Assembly: GCA_019163175.1 (NCBI GenBank)
Contig: JAFLKN010000007.1
Coordinates: 62,001 to 126,000, forward strand
Direction: 5' to 3'
DNA length: 64,000 bases
From: Prolixibacteraceae bacterium
GTDB taxonomy: Bacteria; Bacteroidota; Bacteroidia; Bacteroidales; Prolixibacteraceae
The notes under the pieces are model-generated. The model saw only the letters and a program-made list of their open reading frames with translations. It searched no databases and was not told the origin of the DNA. The translations under genes were made by a program, and so were the position numbers. This document shows positions 8,163 to 17,611 of this stretch, one piece after another. Every line of letters starts with the position of its first letter. The first letter of the stretch is position 1.

Positions 8163-9713
8163 GTGAGTAGCGATTTAATTGTAGACGTCTCTCCTTCGGA
8201 AGTGGTAATTGCTTTATTGGAAGATAAACGGTTAGTCGAACTTAACAGGGAAATGACTGGGGCTAAATTTGCAGTTGGAGATATTTATCTCGGACGAGTG
8301 AAAAAGATAATGCCCAGTCTTAACGCTGCTTTCATTGACGTAGGTTACGAAAAAGATGCTTTCTTGCATTACCTCGACATGGGGCCACAGTTTTCAACAC
8401 TCAACAAATTTTTGAAAATTGCCACGTCGAAAAACAACAGAATCACCTCCATTTCAAAGGTTCAGTCAGAACCTGATATTGACAAGGAGGGAAAAATCTC
8501 AGACATTCTTAAAGTAGGGCAAAACATTTTGGTACAGGTGGCTAAAGAGCCAATCTCCACCAAAGGTCCCCGCTTAACTTCAGAATTGTCGATCGCCGGC
8601 CGGAATATGGTGTTGATGCCATTCAGCGAAAAAGTTAGTATTTCTCAGAAGATTGAATCTGCTGAAGAAAAAAACAGACTTAAAAAGCTGATCCAGAGTA
8701 TCAGGCCCAAAAAGTATGGCGTTATCGTGCGAACCGCTGCTGAAGAAAAACGTGTTGCAGAACTTGATCAGGAATTGAAACGATTGGTTAGCAAGTTCGA
8801 AACAACATTTCAGAAATTAAGAAGAGTAAATGCACCTGCCCTAATCGTTGGCGAATTAGGCAGAACAACCGCTTTACTCAGGGATATTTATCATCCCGAC
8901 TTCAACAGTATCATTGTAAACGATGCTGTTGTTTGTGAAGAAATTACTGAATATTTGGGATCTATCGCCCCTGAAAAAAAGAAAATCGTGAAGCTTTACA
9001 ATGGCAATCAAACGATTTTTGAATACTATGGGATTGATAAACAATTAAAAGCATCTTTTGGTAAAACTGTATCCTTCAAGAATGGAGCATACCTGATAAT
9101 CGAACACACTGAAGCATTTCATGTTATTGATGTAAACAGTGGAAACCGTTCGAAAGCAGGAATTGACCAGGAGACTAACGCTCTTGAGGTTAATTTGGCT
9201 GCTGCCGAAGAAATTGCCCGCCAACTGAGGTTGAGAGATATGGGTGGCATTATTGTAGTCGATTTTATCGACATGCATCAAGCCGAAAACCGCCATAAAG
9301 TATTTGAGCGGATGAAAGAAGCAATGGCTGTTGACCGCACAAAGCACAACATTTTGCCATTGAGCAAATTCTGCTTATTGCAGATTACACGTCAGCGTGT
9401 TCGTCCTGAAGAACATGTTGAAACAGCTGAAGTTTGCCCGGTATGTAAAGGTACAGGCAAAGTAACACCAACCATTTTAGTGGTTGATGAATTGGAAAGT
9501 AAAGTCAATTACATCTTTAAAGAGCTAAATAAGGGTAAAGTAATTATTAAAGCTCACCCCTATCTGGCAGCCTACTTAAACAAAGGCCTTTATTCATTAA
9601 GGTGGAAGTGGATTTTCAAATTCCTTAAAAACATTAAAATTCAGGAAATGAGTTCCTATTCCTTAATAGAATATCATTTCTTTGACGAAAATCAAGAAGA
9701 GATTGTATTTTAA
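8163..9713 (+). CDS. rng: Ribonuclease G (RNase E/G family)
   Basis: An endoribonuclease that matures the 5' end of 16S rRNA and decays mRNA. The 516 residues match RNase G rather than the longer RNase E. The N-terminal S1 domain covers about 35-130. The catalytic DNase I-like domain carries the metal-binding Asp motif VIDVNSG near residue 325 and VVDFIDMH near 367. The zinc-link motif CPVCKGTG lies near residue 428. The start is GTG at 8163; the nearby bases offer no in-frame ATG before the conserved MSSDLIVDVSPSE N-terminus. It lies 37 bp beyond the HU terminator. Placement beside a ribosomal-type small protein fits its 16S role, though that link is only inference. Confidence 0.95.
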   Translation: MSSDLIVDVSPSEVVIALLEDKRLVELNREMTGAKFAVGDIYLGRVKKIMPSLNAAFIDVGYEKDAFLHYLDMGPQFSTLNKFLKIATSKNNRITSISKVQSEPDIDKEGKISDILKVGQNILVQVAKEPISTKGPRLTSELSIAGRNMVLMPFSEKVSISQKIESAEEKNRLKKLIQSIRPKKYGVIVRTAAEEKRVAELDQELKRLVSKFETTFQKLRRVNAPALIVGELGRTTALLRDIYHPDFNSIIVNDAVVCEEITEYLGSIAPEKKKIVKLYNGNQTIFEYYGIDKQLKASFGKTVSFKNGAYLIIEHTEAFHVIDVNSGNRSKAGIDQETNALEVNLAAAEEIARQLRLRDMGGIIVVDFIDMHQAENRHKVFERMKEAMAVDRTKHNILPLSKFCLLQITRQRVRPEEHVETAEVCPVCKGTGKVTPTILVVDELESKVNYIFKELNKGKVIIKAHPYLAAYLNKGLYSLRWKWIFKFLKNIKIQEMSSYSLIEYHFFDENQEEIVF

Positions 9714-9728
9714 TCTCTTGTAAAAGAT

Positions 9729-9756
9729 CCCGATATTTTGATGTCGGGATTTTTTA
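9729..9756 (+). terminator. Intrinsic terminator after rng
   Basis: An 8-bp stem with one G-U pair (9729-9736 with 9741-9748) and a TTTG loop is followed by a T-rich run. It lies 16 bases after the rng stop codon. Confidence 0.85.
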
Positions 9757-9837
9757 TTTTTATGAACTATACTTATTCTCGATCAACTGTTAGAGTTTTT
9801 CAATGACACATTTCATAAATTGATAAAATCCATTGTG

Positions 9838-9845
9838 TATTTTTG
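9838..9845 (+). promoter_or_regulatory. Candidate -7 promoter box for dsbD
   Basis: TATTTTTG matches the Bacteroidota TAnnTTTG box. It lies 25 bases before the ATG at 9871. No good -33 box is seen at the usual 19-21 base spacing. Its place argues for the downstream start of dsbD. Confidence 0.5.
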
Positions 9846-9870
9846 CTTTCCAATTCTTAAAATCTTATCG

Positions 9871-11868
9871 ATGAAACGGGCTACTCTATTGCTTAGCATT
9901 CTATTTTTTATCAGTTTTCAGTTGTTTGCACAGATTCTTGAACCTGTAAAATGGACGTTTGAATCAAAACAGGACGGCAACGAAGCCACCTTGATTTTTA
10001 AAGCTGTAATAGAAGAAGGCTGGCATTTGTATGATACCCAGTTGCCTGAAGGTGGCCCGATCAAAACATCCATTCATTTCGCTGATTCTACATTGTTCGA
10101 GCTTGCAGGTGAATTAACTAAAGATCCTCAGCCAACTGAAGTCTTTGATAAGACGTTTAATATGAAGCTGGGATATTTCAGCAAGCAGGCGGTGTTAACT
10201 CAAAAGATCAAATTAAAAAATACAGATAAAGTTGACATCAAAGGATTTGTAGAATTCATGTCGTGTAATGATGAAAGTTGCACGCCTCCAACTGAGTCTG
10301 AATTTTCTTTCAATCTAAATTCTTCTGATTCTAAAACTGAAGTTTCATCAACTTTAGCCCATGAAGATGGTGTTGACGCAACAAAAGGTTCTGGAAATTT
10401 GCTCCTTTTCCTTTTCTTTTCCTTTTTGGCAGGTCTTGCTGCGATTTTAACACCCTGCGTTTTCCCGATGATTCCGATGACTGTGTCATTTTTCATGAAC
10501 AGTGGCGAATCGAAACTTAAATCACGCCTTTATGCTGCTTTTTACGGTTTTTCGATTATTGGAATTTACACCATTGTAGGCACTTTGGTTGCCGTAATCT
10601 TTGGTCCGGGTGCTGCAAACTGGCTAAGTACACACTGGATTCCAAACTTGATTTTCTTTGCTGTATTTATGCTTTTTGCCTTCTCTTTCTTCGGAATGTT
10701 CGAGATTGTACTACCGAGTTGGTTGGTTAACAAATCTGACAAACAGGTTGATAAAGGTGGATTCATGGGTTCATTTTTTATGGCATTGACATTGGTGCTG
10801 GTTTCATTTTCGTGCACCGGTCCTATCGTTGGAGCCATTTTGGTCGAATCAGCTGGTGGGCAGATTTTGAAGCCAATTGTTGGAATGTTTGGTTTTTCAT
10901 TGGCATTTGCATTACCATTTACACTATTCGCACTATTTCCGGGATGGTTGAATAATCTGCCAAAATCAGGTGGTTGGTTAAATTCAGTGAAAGTGGTACT
11001 TGGATTTTTAGAATTGGCCTTAGGATTGAAATTCCTGAGTGTGGCTGATCAAACCTATCATTGGGGAATTTTAGATCGTGAAGTCTATCTGGCTTTATGG
11101 ATTGTGATTTTTACTTTACTTGGATTTTATCTGCTTGGGAAACTTAAATTCGCTCACGATAGCGATGTAAAACATGTATCAGTGCCCCGCTTACTTCTGG
11201 CAATAATTTCTTTCTCGTTTGTGGTTTATCTGGCTCCCGGCATGTTTGGCGCTCCGTTAAAAGCAATTTCCGGTTATCTTCCTCCACAAGCGACTCACGA
11301 TTTTGATTTGCATCAGATCATTCGGGACGAAATCAAACTTGGAACCCCACATCAAACAGCTTCGGGCCTTACAGTAAACAATGAAGAAATCTGTGATAAA
11401 CCTAAATTCAGTGAGTTCTTACATTTACCTCACGGACTGGAAGGTTATTTCGATTTTGAACAAGGAATGGCTTGTGCACGGAAACAGAACAAACCGGTTT
11501 TCATTGACTTTACAGGGCATGGCTGCGTAAATTGCCGCGAAATGGAAGCTAATGTTTGGTCTGATCCCCGCGTTTTGGATCGGTTACGAAATAACTTTGT
11601 AGTCGTTGCCTTGTATGTTGATGATAAATCGACATTGCCCGAAAGCGAATGGATAACTTCGACCTACGATGGAAAAGTTAAAAAGACTCTTGGGAAGAAG
11701 TATGCTGATTTTCAGATTTCGAGATATGGTGTAAATGCACAGCCCTACTATGTATTGCTTGATGGGAAAGAGCAAAAATTGGTTGAACCTCGTGCTTACG
11801 ATTTAAATGCTGACCGATTTGTCGAATTTTTAGATCAGGCATTGGCAGAATTTAACAAGCGGAAATAA
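9871..11868 (+). CDS. dsbD: Thiol:disulfide interchange protein DsbD family
   Basis: Carries electrons from cytoplasmic thioredoxin across the inner membrane to the periplasm to reduce disulfides. I chose the ATG at 9871 because it begins a clean signal peptide (MKRATLLLSILFF, cleavage after LFAQ) and lies downstream of a promoter box; an earlier in-frame ATG at 9820 adds an unlikely extension. The product is 665 residues. The N-terminal periplasmic domain has the Cys pair SCNDESC. A central eight-helix membrane domain contains TPCVFPMIP and, later, FSCTGPIVG, each with its conserved Cys. The C-terminal thioredoxin-like domain has GHGCVNC. All three redox pairs are intact. It converges on the next gene with a 17-base gap. 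Confidence 0.93.
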   Translation: MKRATLLLSILFFISFQLFAQILEPVKWTFESKQDGNEATLIFKAVIEEGWHLYDTQLPEGGPIKTSIHFADSTLFELAGELTKDPQPTEVFDKTFNMKLGYFSKQAVLTQKIKLKNTDKVDIKGFVEFMSCNDESCTPPTESEFSFNLNSSDSKTEVSSTLAHEDGVDATKGSGNLLLFLFFSFLAGLAAILTPCVFPMIPMTVSFFMNSGESKLKSRLYAAFYGFSIIGIYTIVGTLVAVIFGPGAANWLSTHWIPNLIFFAVFMLFAFSFFGMFEIVLPSWLVNKSDKQVDKGGFMGSFFMALTLVLVSFSCTGPIVGAILVESAGGQILKPIVGMFGFSLAFALPFTLFALFPGWLNNLPKSGGWLNSVKVVLGFLELALGLKFLSVADQTYHWGILDREVYLALWIVIFTLLGFYLLGKLKFAHDSDVKHVSVPRLLLAIISFSFVVYLAPGMFGAPLKAISGYLPPQATHDFDLHQIIRDEIKLGTPHQTASGLTVNNEEICDKPKFSEFLHLPHGLEGYFDFEQGMACARKQNKPVFIDFTGHGCVNCREMEANVWSDPRVLDRLRNNFVVVALYVDDKSTLPESEWITSTYDGKVKKTLGKKYADFQISRYGVNAQPYYVLLDGKEQKLVEPRAYDLNADRFVEFLDQALAEFNKRK

Positions 11869-11885
11869 GAAGCATTTTATAATTC

Positions 11886-14306
11886 TCAATACAACCTTGC
11901 CTGTTTTATATAGACTTTCTGTTGCCCATTAACAAGGTCAACCTTAAATTCTATATCCATAGTCTTACAAGTGCCGTTTAATTGGCAATAATGGTTGTGA
12001 ATTGTAGTACAATAGTCGTTTAGAGTTTTAAGTTCTTGAGGTGTAAGAACGGTTTTCCCTTCCATCCCAGGAACTGTAGTATGAGCTATATAGTTGTAAG
12101 ATTCAGGAAACTGATCTTCAAACGAATAATAAATAATCTGGTCGGGCAGGTAATTATTTTCGGGGATTACAATACTCATTTCGCCAACCTGAACATTAAT
12201 TGTAATTCCCGGATTATAAATATTGAATAGATTTTCGGTAATTACCACTCCATTGGCCTGTTCTGCCGGAAATGACCGATGAACCAAAACTGCCATTCCA
12301 ACATTTAACTGGTCAATTTTAAAATATTCACGCTCTTCAAATGCTTTCAAATTCCACAAACTCGCCCAAACTTTGCGGATTGCTGCTTCAATTGTTTTCT
12401 TAGTATCGCCTTTGATCGCGGTATACGAATTATACAAACCGGCGCCATTAAAACCTTCAATATCCTCGGCATTGGTTGATGACCTGAAACGGATATTCGT
12501 GAACCCGCTAATCGTTTCTACCTTGGCTGCAATCAAGTTCACCAAATTTGTATCTACCGCAGATCCTTTTATCAGATTCTGCAAATTGGTCAACATCGAA
12601 ATTCGGACTGCATTGTTAGTTTTAAACTCAGGATTGGCAAGCATTTCCTTCAGATAAACGTCAATCTTATTGCTTTTCAGGTGATTCCAATAGTAGCTGA
12701 TTGGTATGGCAAAAGCACCTTCAGGCAGCGGAATAGGCTGACTGGCAAAAGTAAGTTTCATTAACTCAGCAAAATTTGCGGCCTTACCGCCAATAGTAGA
12801 AACCGAATTGTGGTTAGCAGTCTTCAGATTCACAAGTCCGGCGGTTAACGTATCAATTTTAAGCTTTTGAAATTGTGTTGGTTCTTTTTGTGCCCAGAAT
12901 CTTTCAGCTTCGGCAATTGTGGCTTCACGAATGTAAAACGAATCGAGCGTAACTTTGAGATAAATAAGTTTGTCGAGAAACTGATTTAGTTTTGGATTTG
13001 TCCATCCATCTCGCAAAGCCATATTGGGCGTACCCCTATTGTGACTTAAAACATTTATGTGACTTAATGGCGTTTGAAAATCGGTAGTAATAATTCCGGC
13101 AACAACCGAAATGTCGTTGGGAATGCCATTTACCAGCACCATGGCATGGCGTCCAAGATAAGTTTCACCAATTTGATCGATTTCAATTTTCTTTAGGTAA
13201 CCAAAGTTTTCACCCGGATTCAGCGGTTGATAATTTTGACCTTTGTAAAGTTCTTCTGAAGTAATTTTGGGAATTTGGGTACAAATGTCCCATTTTGCAT
13301 TATTCGGATAGAAGCGTAATTTATTTCCGATGTAACTTGTTTCAGCAATTTTAGTGCAGAGTTCCTGCACCCCTTCGCAGGTAATTTCGTCGCCCGAAAA
13401 GAATTCGAGAGTATAAATATCTGATGACTTAAAATGATTTAGATAACCCAAATAATAGATCCTGTTCTTATTGACCTTATACTGCTCTATATTAAATAAA
13501 TAGTGTCCTTTCGAGTAACCAAGAATTTCAGCGGCAAAATCATAATGAATAAAGAATTCTGACGAATTCATATAATAAATCTGCTTGTCGGGAATCGAAT
13601 AGACTATTTTCACAGATTGCACTTCGCCGAAAGTAGGCGTGAATGGTATACTTTGAAGCACATTAAAAGCCTCAGGATAAGGCAGCTTATTCAAATATGA
13701 GATTGAATTGTAGTGAATTTTCAACAATTCATAATTTGGGTGCGCTGTTTGAATGCTGAATTTGTGCGAATAATAACCCTTGAATACAATTTCCAGACTG
13801 TCAAGAGCAGACTCAACAGGAGTGCCACTTTTTACCAAAGGTCTTTGTTCCGGAAAAATAAGTCCTTGAGCTGTTTTTACAAACTTTACACCCTCACGTT
13901 TTCCATTCACCGTATAATTCAACACATAAATGCCATTTGCCAGATTTTCAAGTTTAAGTTCTCCTCTACCTTCAACAACATTACTCTTAATATTTATTTT
14001 CTGTCCAAGAATACTGTAAATATCCAACGTTAAGGAATTTCTTGTCTGCCAGATTAAGGAATTTTCCAAGGCTCCAATATAGAAATAGTCATCAGAATCG
14101 GTGTCCCCGGAGGTAATTAAACTGAAATAGCCACTCTTTGAGCTTGTGGTTTTATATGGTGTACCCGGAATGTTTATACTCGCGCCAACAATAGGTTTTT
14201 GCGTATAAATGTCGACAACTTTACCGGTAATTACAGCAGCAAAGGTTACCTTATTCGGATGTATCCAGATAAAAATGAGAAATAAATACGCGAGGACGCT
14301 TTTCAT
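11886..14306 (-). CDS. Exported PEP-synthase/glucan-dikinase-like protein with N-terminal carboxypeptidase-regulatory-like domain
   Basis: An 806-residue protein with a signal peptide (about 1-23). A carboxypeptidase-regulatory-like beta-sandwich follows (about 24-75), and residues 85-145 read like a T9SS type A sorting fold (IYSILGQKI, LANGIYVLNY) placed internally. An unassigned region spans 200-380. A phosphohistidine-type motif, PLSHINVLSHNRGTP with His416, precedes an ATP-grasp domain of the PPDK N-terminal type (GGKAANFAEL at 507, RFRSSTNAED at 606). Phosphohistidine before nucleotide-binding domain is the order of glucan water dikinase, the reverse of PEP synthase. What an exported enzyme of this kind would phosphorylate, and with which nucleotide, is not known to me. 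It is a single gene converging on dsbD. The family call is good; the function is open. Confidence 0.8.
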   Translation of the reverse strand: MKSVLAYLFLIFIWIHPNKVTFAAVITGKVVDIYTQKPIVGASINIPGTPYKTTSSKSGYFSLITSGDTDSDDYFYIGALENSLIWQTRNSLTLDIYSILGQKINIKSNVVEGRGELKLENLANGIYVLNYTVNGKREGVKFVKTAQGLIFPEQRPLVKSGTPVESALDSLEIVFKGYYSHKFSIQTAHPNYELLKIHYNSISYLNKLPYPEAFNVLQSIPFTPTFGEVQSVKIVYSIPDKQIYYMNSSEFFIHYDFAAEILGYSKGHYLFNIEQYKVNKNRIYYLGYLNHFKSSDIYTLEFFSGDEITCEGVQELCTKIAETSYIGNKLRFYPNNAKWDICTQIPKITSEELYKGQNYQPLNPGENFGYLKKIEIDQIGETYLGRHAMVLVNGIPNDISVVAGIITTDFQTPLSHINVLSHNRGTPNMALRDGWTNPKLNQFLDKLIYLKVTLDSFYIREATIAEAERFWAQKEPTQFQKLKIDTLTAGLVNLKTANHNSVSTIGGKAANFAELMKLTFASQPIPLPEGAFAIPISYYWNHLKSNKIDVYLKEMLANPEFKTNNAVRISMLTNLQNLIKGSAVDTNLVNLIAAKVETISGFTNIRFRSSTNAEDIEGFNGAGLYNSYTAIKGDTKKTIEAAIRKVWASLWNLKAFEEREYFKIDQLNVGMAVLVHRSFPAEQANGVVITENLFNIYNPGITINVQVGEMSIVIPENNYLPDQIIYYSFEDQFPESYNYIAHTTVPGMEGKTVLTPQELKTLNDYCTTIHNHYCQLNGTCKTMDIEFKVDLVNGQQKVYIKQARLY

Positions 14307-14445
14307 TAGTTTGTAATGAATTATACCATATTTCTAAGACCTAAAAATAGATAAAAAGGTTGCGTGCCAATATTGCTTTCGAACTAAAACTGTTTTAACT
14401 ACTGAATTGCCAGAATTCCTAAAGAAGGAAATAGGATAGATTTTT

Positions 14446-14453
14446 TATATTTG
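14446..14453 (+). promoter_or_regulatory. Candidate -7 promoter box for tRNA-Ser
   Basis: TATATTTG matches TAnnTTTG and lies 10 bases before the first base of the tRNA, as expected for a short leader. No clear -33 box is visible. Confidence 0.55.
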
Positions 14454-14463
14454 TACGACAACA

Positions 14464-14550
14464 GGAGAGTTGCCGGAGTGGTCGATCGGGGCAGACTCGA
14501 AATCTGTTGTACCCTTCGGGGTACCGGGGGTTCGAATCCCTCACTCTCCG
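14464..14550 (+). tRNA. tRNA-Ser (anticodon CGA)
   Basis: An 87-base type II tRNA. The acceptor stem GGAGAGT pairs with ACTCTCC, with discriminator G at 14550. The anticodon loop CTCGAAA gives anticodon CGA for UCG codons. A long variable arm (GTACCCTTCGGGGTAC) and a T-arm with GGTTCGAATCC are clear. The CCA end is not encoded. It stands alone between two minus-strand genes. Confidence 0.97.
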
Positions 14551-14552
14551 CA

Positions 14553-14584
14553 CAAAAAAGGGAGGTCTTTTCATAACCTCCCTT
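14553..14584 (-). terminator. Terminator of the proline dehydrogenase gene
   Basis: A 7-bp GGGAGGT/ACCTCCC stem (14560-14566 with 14576-14582), extended by A-T pairs, is followed on the minus strand by six T. It may also end the tRNA transcript, though the plus-strand T-tract is weak. Confidence 0.8.
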
Positions 14585-14600
14585 GTAATAACCCCTAAAA

Positions 14601-15512
14601 TTAACCCCTAAAAAAAAGTGCCTTTATAATGTGCGAGGCCACTTGTGGATTTTCCTTTAACCTTCTGGTCGAATAACCAAACCAGTCTTTTCCAAATGGT
14701 ACATATACCCGCATTTTATGTCCTTGTTTTACAATACCGCTTCTGAGCTCTGGTGTTACACCGTAAAGCATCTGGAACTCATATTTAGTCCGATCAATAT
14801 TCTTTTCCTCAATCATTCGTGTAGCCTGATCAACCAAAAACTTATCGTGAGTGGCAATACCCACATACATACGTTGGTCAAACATGAAATTCAGATCGTC
14901 GAGGTAGTGCTCGCAAACCTCTTCATAAGTTTTAAAAGCAATTTGTTTGGGCTCTATGTATATTCCCTTGCAAAGTCTGAAGTTAAGAGGAGTACCGTTT
15001 ACATGAATATTGCTCAGGTCCATCAAATCGTTTTTGGTACGTCGAAGATATGCCTGAACAACCAAGCCAACATGTGCCGGATATTTTTGCTGAAGTTTAC
15101 GGTACATCTCCATTTCATTGTCAACACACTGCGAATCTTCCATATCAATCCGGACAAAGCTTTTCTTTTCTGCTGCTTTTCGAATCACGTCCTCAATATT
15201 GGCAAAGCAAATGTCTTTATCTATGAGTAACCCAAACATGGTAGGCTTCAAAGAGAAGTTTCCAACAATTCCAGCCTTGGTAAATCGTTCGATGATTTCG
15301 ATATACTTGATTCTATTCTCTTCTGCCTGTTCTATTGTCGTAATAAATTCGCCAAGCAAATCAACAGTAACCTCAACGCCTTGCTGGTTTAATTCCCGAC
15401 AAGCTTTTAGTCCATCTTCAATTGTTTCACCCGCAATATATCGCTTTGAAAATATCCAAATCAATTTCTTGGGCATGTATGGAAGTGCGTTTGCAATTAG
15501 TTTATTTAGCAT
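14601..15512 (-). CDS. Proline dehydrogenase (monofunctional, PRODH)
   Basis: Oxidises L-proline to pyrroline-5-carboxylate with FAD. The 303 residues match the short monofunctional PRODH type, a single TIM barrel. Visible family motifs include TVDLLGEF near residue 50, RIDMEDSQ near 127, AYLRRT near 163, LCKGIYIEP near 190 and ATHD near 228. The C-terminus has YVPFGKDWFGYSTRRLKENP, where the paired Arg residues bind the proline carboxylate. The partner enzyme pruA is 18 kb away at 33660. It is a single gene with its own terminator beside tRNA-Ser. The electron acceptor is probably the quinone pool, from family knowledge. Confidence 0.93.
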   Translation of the reverse strand: MLNKLIANALPYMPKKLIWIFSKRYIAGETIEDGLKACRELNQQGVEVTVDLLGEFITTIEQAEENRIKYIEIIERFTKAGIVGNFSLKPTMFGLLIDKDICFANIEDVIRKAAEKKSFVRIDMEDSQCVDNEMEMYRKLQQKYPAHVGLVVQAYLRRTKNDLMDLSNIHVNGTPLNFRLCKGIYIEPKQIAFKTYEEVCEHYLDDLNFMFDQRMYVGIATHDKFLVDQATRMIEEKNIDRTKYEFQMLYGVTPELRSGIVKQGHKMRVYVPFGKDWFGYSTRRLKENPQVASHIIKALFFRG

Positions 15513-15700
15513 TTCGTAATGTTTCAGTTCAGATTTTACAAAACAAAAATACTTCGAAAAAATGCTTGGATTCCATGATGTTTATCAAGGTGAACTTATG
15601 ATTTTACGCAGCTTTTATGCCATTTTTTCTACCTAAAACTGTTTCGGAGCCCGATCCGAAAAATAATCTGGTTTATGAATGGATAGTGACAATAAATTTT

Positions 15701-15708
15701 TATTTTTG
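15701..15708 (+). promoter_or_regulatory. Candidate -7 promoter box for the OmpH-like gene
   Basis: TATTTTTG lies 25 bases before the ATG at 15734. This supports that start over an earlier in-frame ATG at 15617, which would put the box inside the coding region. Confidence 0.5.
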
Positions 15709-15733
15709 GCAAAATTTAATTGAAAAGAGGCAT

Positions 15734-16333
15734 ATGAAAAATACATCATTAGTGGTTAGTGCTGTTTTGTTTGTTGCAGTTGCAGTTCTTTATGTACTGC
15801 ATTTCAGTGGAAGAAATTCAACTGGTTCCGGAATTGGTGGTGCTAAAGATGATGGTGCTTCTTCCGAATTAAAAATTGCTTATATAAAGGTTGACTCGCT
15901 GGTAGTTAACTACGATTTTGCACAGGAAATGCATGATGTATTTACCAAACAACAGGAATCATTTACCAAAGAATACGGAGAAAAACGCAATCGTTTTGAA
16001 TCTCAGGCAGCCGCATTTCAGGAAAAAGTGCAGCGTGGTGGTTTTTTAACTCAAGAACGTGCTATGCAGGAACGTGACCGTTTAGTTGGTGAAGAACAGC
16101 AAATTGGTAAACTCGATCAGGAATTATCGACTAAACTTGCTCAGATGCAGGCTGATAACAACAAACAACTGTTGGACAGTGTTATGAATTACCTGAAAAT
16201 ATACAACAAGGATAAAAAATACAGTTACATATTAAATGCTGCTGAGGTACTTATTGGAGATGAAACTCAAAATGTAACCAAGGAGGTTTTGGTTGGTCTG
16301 AACGCCAGATACACCAAGGCAAAATTGAAATAG
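15734..16333 (+). CDS. OmpH/Skp-family periplasmic protein
   Basis: A 199-residue protein with one N-terminal membrane segment (about residues 5-24) acting as signal anchor, then a low-complexity Gly/Ser stretch. The OmpH/Skp fold starts at LKIAYIKVDSLVVNYD. A long Gln/Glu/Lys-rich helical region (about 75-150) is predicted to form the coiled-coil tentacles. The C-terminal strand KYSYILNAAEVLIG closes the family fold. Skp-type proteins hold unfolded outer-membrane proteins in the periplasm. It is monocistronic, with a promoter box upstream and a clear terminator downstream. The ATG at 15734 is preferred because the earlier start adds 39 residues before the signal anchor. Confidence 0.85.
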   Translation: MKNTSLVVSAVLFVAVAVLYVLHFSGRNSTGSGIGGAKDDGASSELKIAYIKVDSLVVNYDFAQEMHDVFTKQQESFTKEYGEKRNRFESQAAAFQEKVQRGGFLTQERAMQERDRLVGEEQQIGKLDQELSTKLAQMQADNNKQLLDSVMNYLKIYNKDKKYSYILNAAEVLIGDETQNVTKEVLVGLNARYTKAKLK

Positions 16334-16355
16334 TTTAAAGCAACTTTATACTTTT

Positions 16356-16384
16356 AAAAATCCGAATTACTTCGGATTTTTTTG
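16356..16384. terminator. Intrinsic terminator after the OmpH-like gene
   Basis: TCCGAA/TTCGGA stem (16361-16366 with 16371-16376) with a TTAC loop, flanked by AAAAA on the left and seven T on the right. Confidence 0.88.
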
Positions 16385-16408
16385 TTTTATAAAATCTGAT
16401 ACTAACCC

Positions 16409-17608
16409 ATGGGATCATTTGCCGACAGGTATATTCAGAATAATGTAATTTATCCGACTTTCATTTCGGACGAAGTTGCACCATCACTTTCGATAATCGT
16501 GATGATACCCTGCCTTAATGAACCGGAAATAATACGCACTCTTGAATCTCTCTGGAGTTGCACCCCAATTGAATCGTTTTGCGAAGTAATCGTTGTTGTT
16601 AACGATTCGGAAACAAGTTCGCCTGAAATAAAAAGATTTAACCACGAAACTTACCAAACACTTCACATCTGGAAAAAAGAAAATGACAGGACAAACCTGA
16701 TTTTATATCCCATTTATGCTTCAGATGTGCTCGCTAAATTTGCAGGCGCCGGAATGGCTCGCAAAATTGGAATGGACGAAGCAATAAGGCGATTTAACGC
16801 GATAAACAAACCCAATGGAACAATTGTCTCTCTTGATTCGGACTGCCTGGTTTCGCCCAATTATTTGCAACAAATCGAATCGTGTTTTGCCGGAAATAAA
16901 TACTGTTTTGCGGCGACAATAAATTTTAAGCACCGGTTTGAAGAAATGAATGATCCGAAACAGAAACAGGGCATTCTGCTTTACGAAGATTATCTTCATT
17001 ATTATAAAAATGCTTTGGATTTTACCGGATTTCCAGATTCAATTTACACCATCGGTTCGGCATTTGCAGTAAGAGCTGAGGCCTATGTGAAGCAAGGCGG
17101 AATGAACCGAAGACAAGCCGGTGAAGATTTTTACTTTCTGAACAAGCTAACTAAGCTTGGACAAATTACAGAGCTTAAAGAAGCCTTTGTCTATCCTTCA
17201 GCCCGGGTTTCAGACCGCGTTCCATTTGGGACAGGTGCTGCCATGACCAAATGGATGAATGAAACCGAGGACTTAAACCTGACATACCATTTTTCAGCTT
17301 TTCTGGATTTAAAACGACTGTTCAATCAGGTTGATTATTTATTCAGGCTCAGTGAGGCAAATTATTCCGAGTTCAAATCCGCATTACCTGATTCCGTTCA
17401 GGAATACCTTCAAACGCTGGAATTTCCGACTAAGCTTGCAGAAATCAATCAAAACAGTTCGACTTTTATCTCATTCAGAAAACGCTTTTTTCAGTTTTTT
17501 GATGCTTTTATTATCCTTCGTTTCCTGAATCTGGCTCATCAAAAGTATTATCCGAGACAAAATTTGGAGGAAGCTATAACCCAGTTGAAAGAATATGCCG
17601 ATAACTAG
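16409..17608 (+). CDS. Glycosyltransferase family 2-like protein
   Basis: A 399-residue cytoplasmic GT-A fold protein. Near residue 30 it shows the first strand LSIIVMIPCLNEP. The nucleotide-sugar/metal motif SLDSDCL, a DxD-type site, lies near residue 145. The later motif QAGEDFYFLNKL (about 232) matches the acidic ED acceptor/catalytic motif of GT2 enzymes. No membrane segment is evident. The substrates are unknown. It stands alone between the OmpH-like gene and araA, so context gives no clue. The C-terminal 120 residues are helical and unassigned. The closing terminator is shared with araA. Confidence 0.82.
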   Translation: MGSFADRYIQNNVIYPTFISDEVAPSLSIIVMIPCLNEPEIIRTLESLWSCTPIESFCEVIVVVNDSETSSPEIKRFNHETYQTLHIWKKENDRTNLILYPIYASDVLAKFAGAGMARKIGMDEAIRRFNAINKPNGTIVSLDSDCLVSPNYLQQIESCFAGNKYCFAATINFKHRFEEMNDPKQKQGILLYEDYLHYYKNALDFTGFPDSIYTIGSAFAVRAEAYVKQGGMNRRQAGEDFYFLNKLTKLGQITELKEAFVYPSARVSDRVPFGTGAAMTKWMNETEDLNLTYHFSAFLDLKRLFNQVDYLFRLSEANYSEFKSALPDSVQEYLQTLEFPTKLAEINQNSSTFISFRKRFFQFFDAFIILRFLNLAHQKYYPRQNLEEAITQLKEYADN

Positions 17609-17611
17609 CAA

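Noticed and set aside
11886-14306. Calling this gene a PEP synthase (ppsA)
   Set aside because: Domain order is reversed, a signal peptide is present and no PEP-binding TIM barrel is seen.
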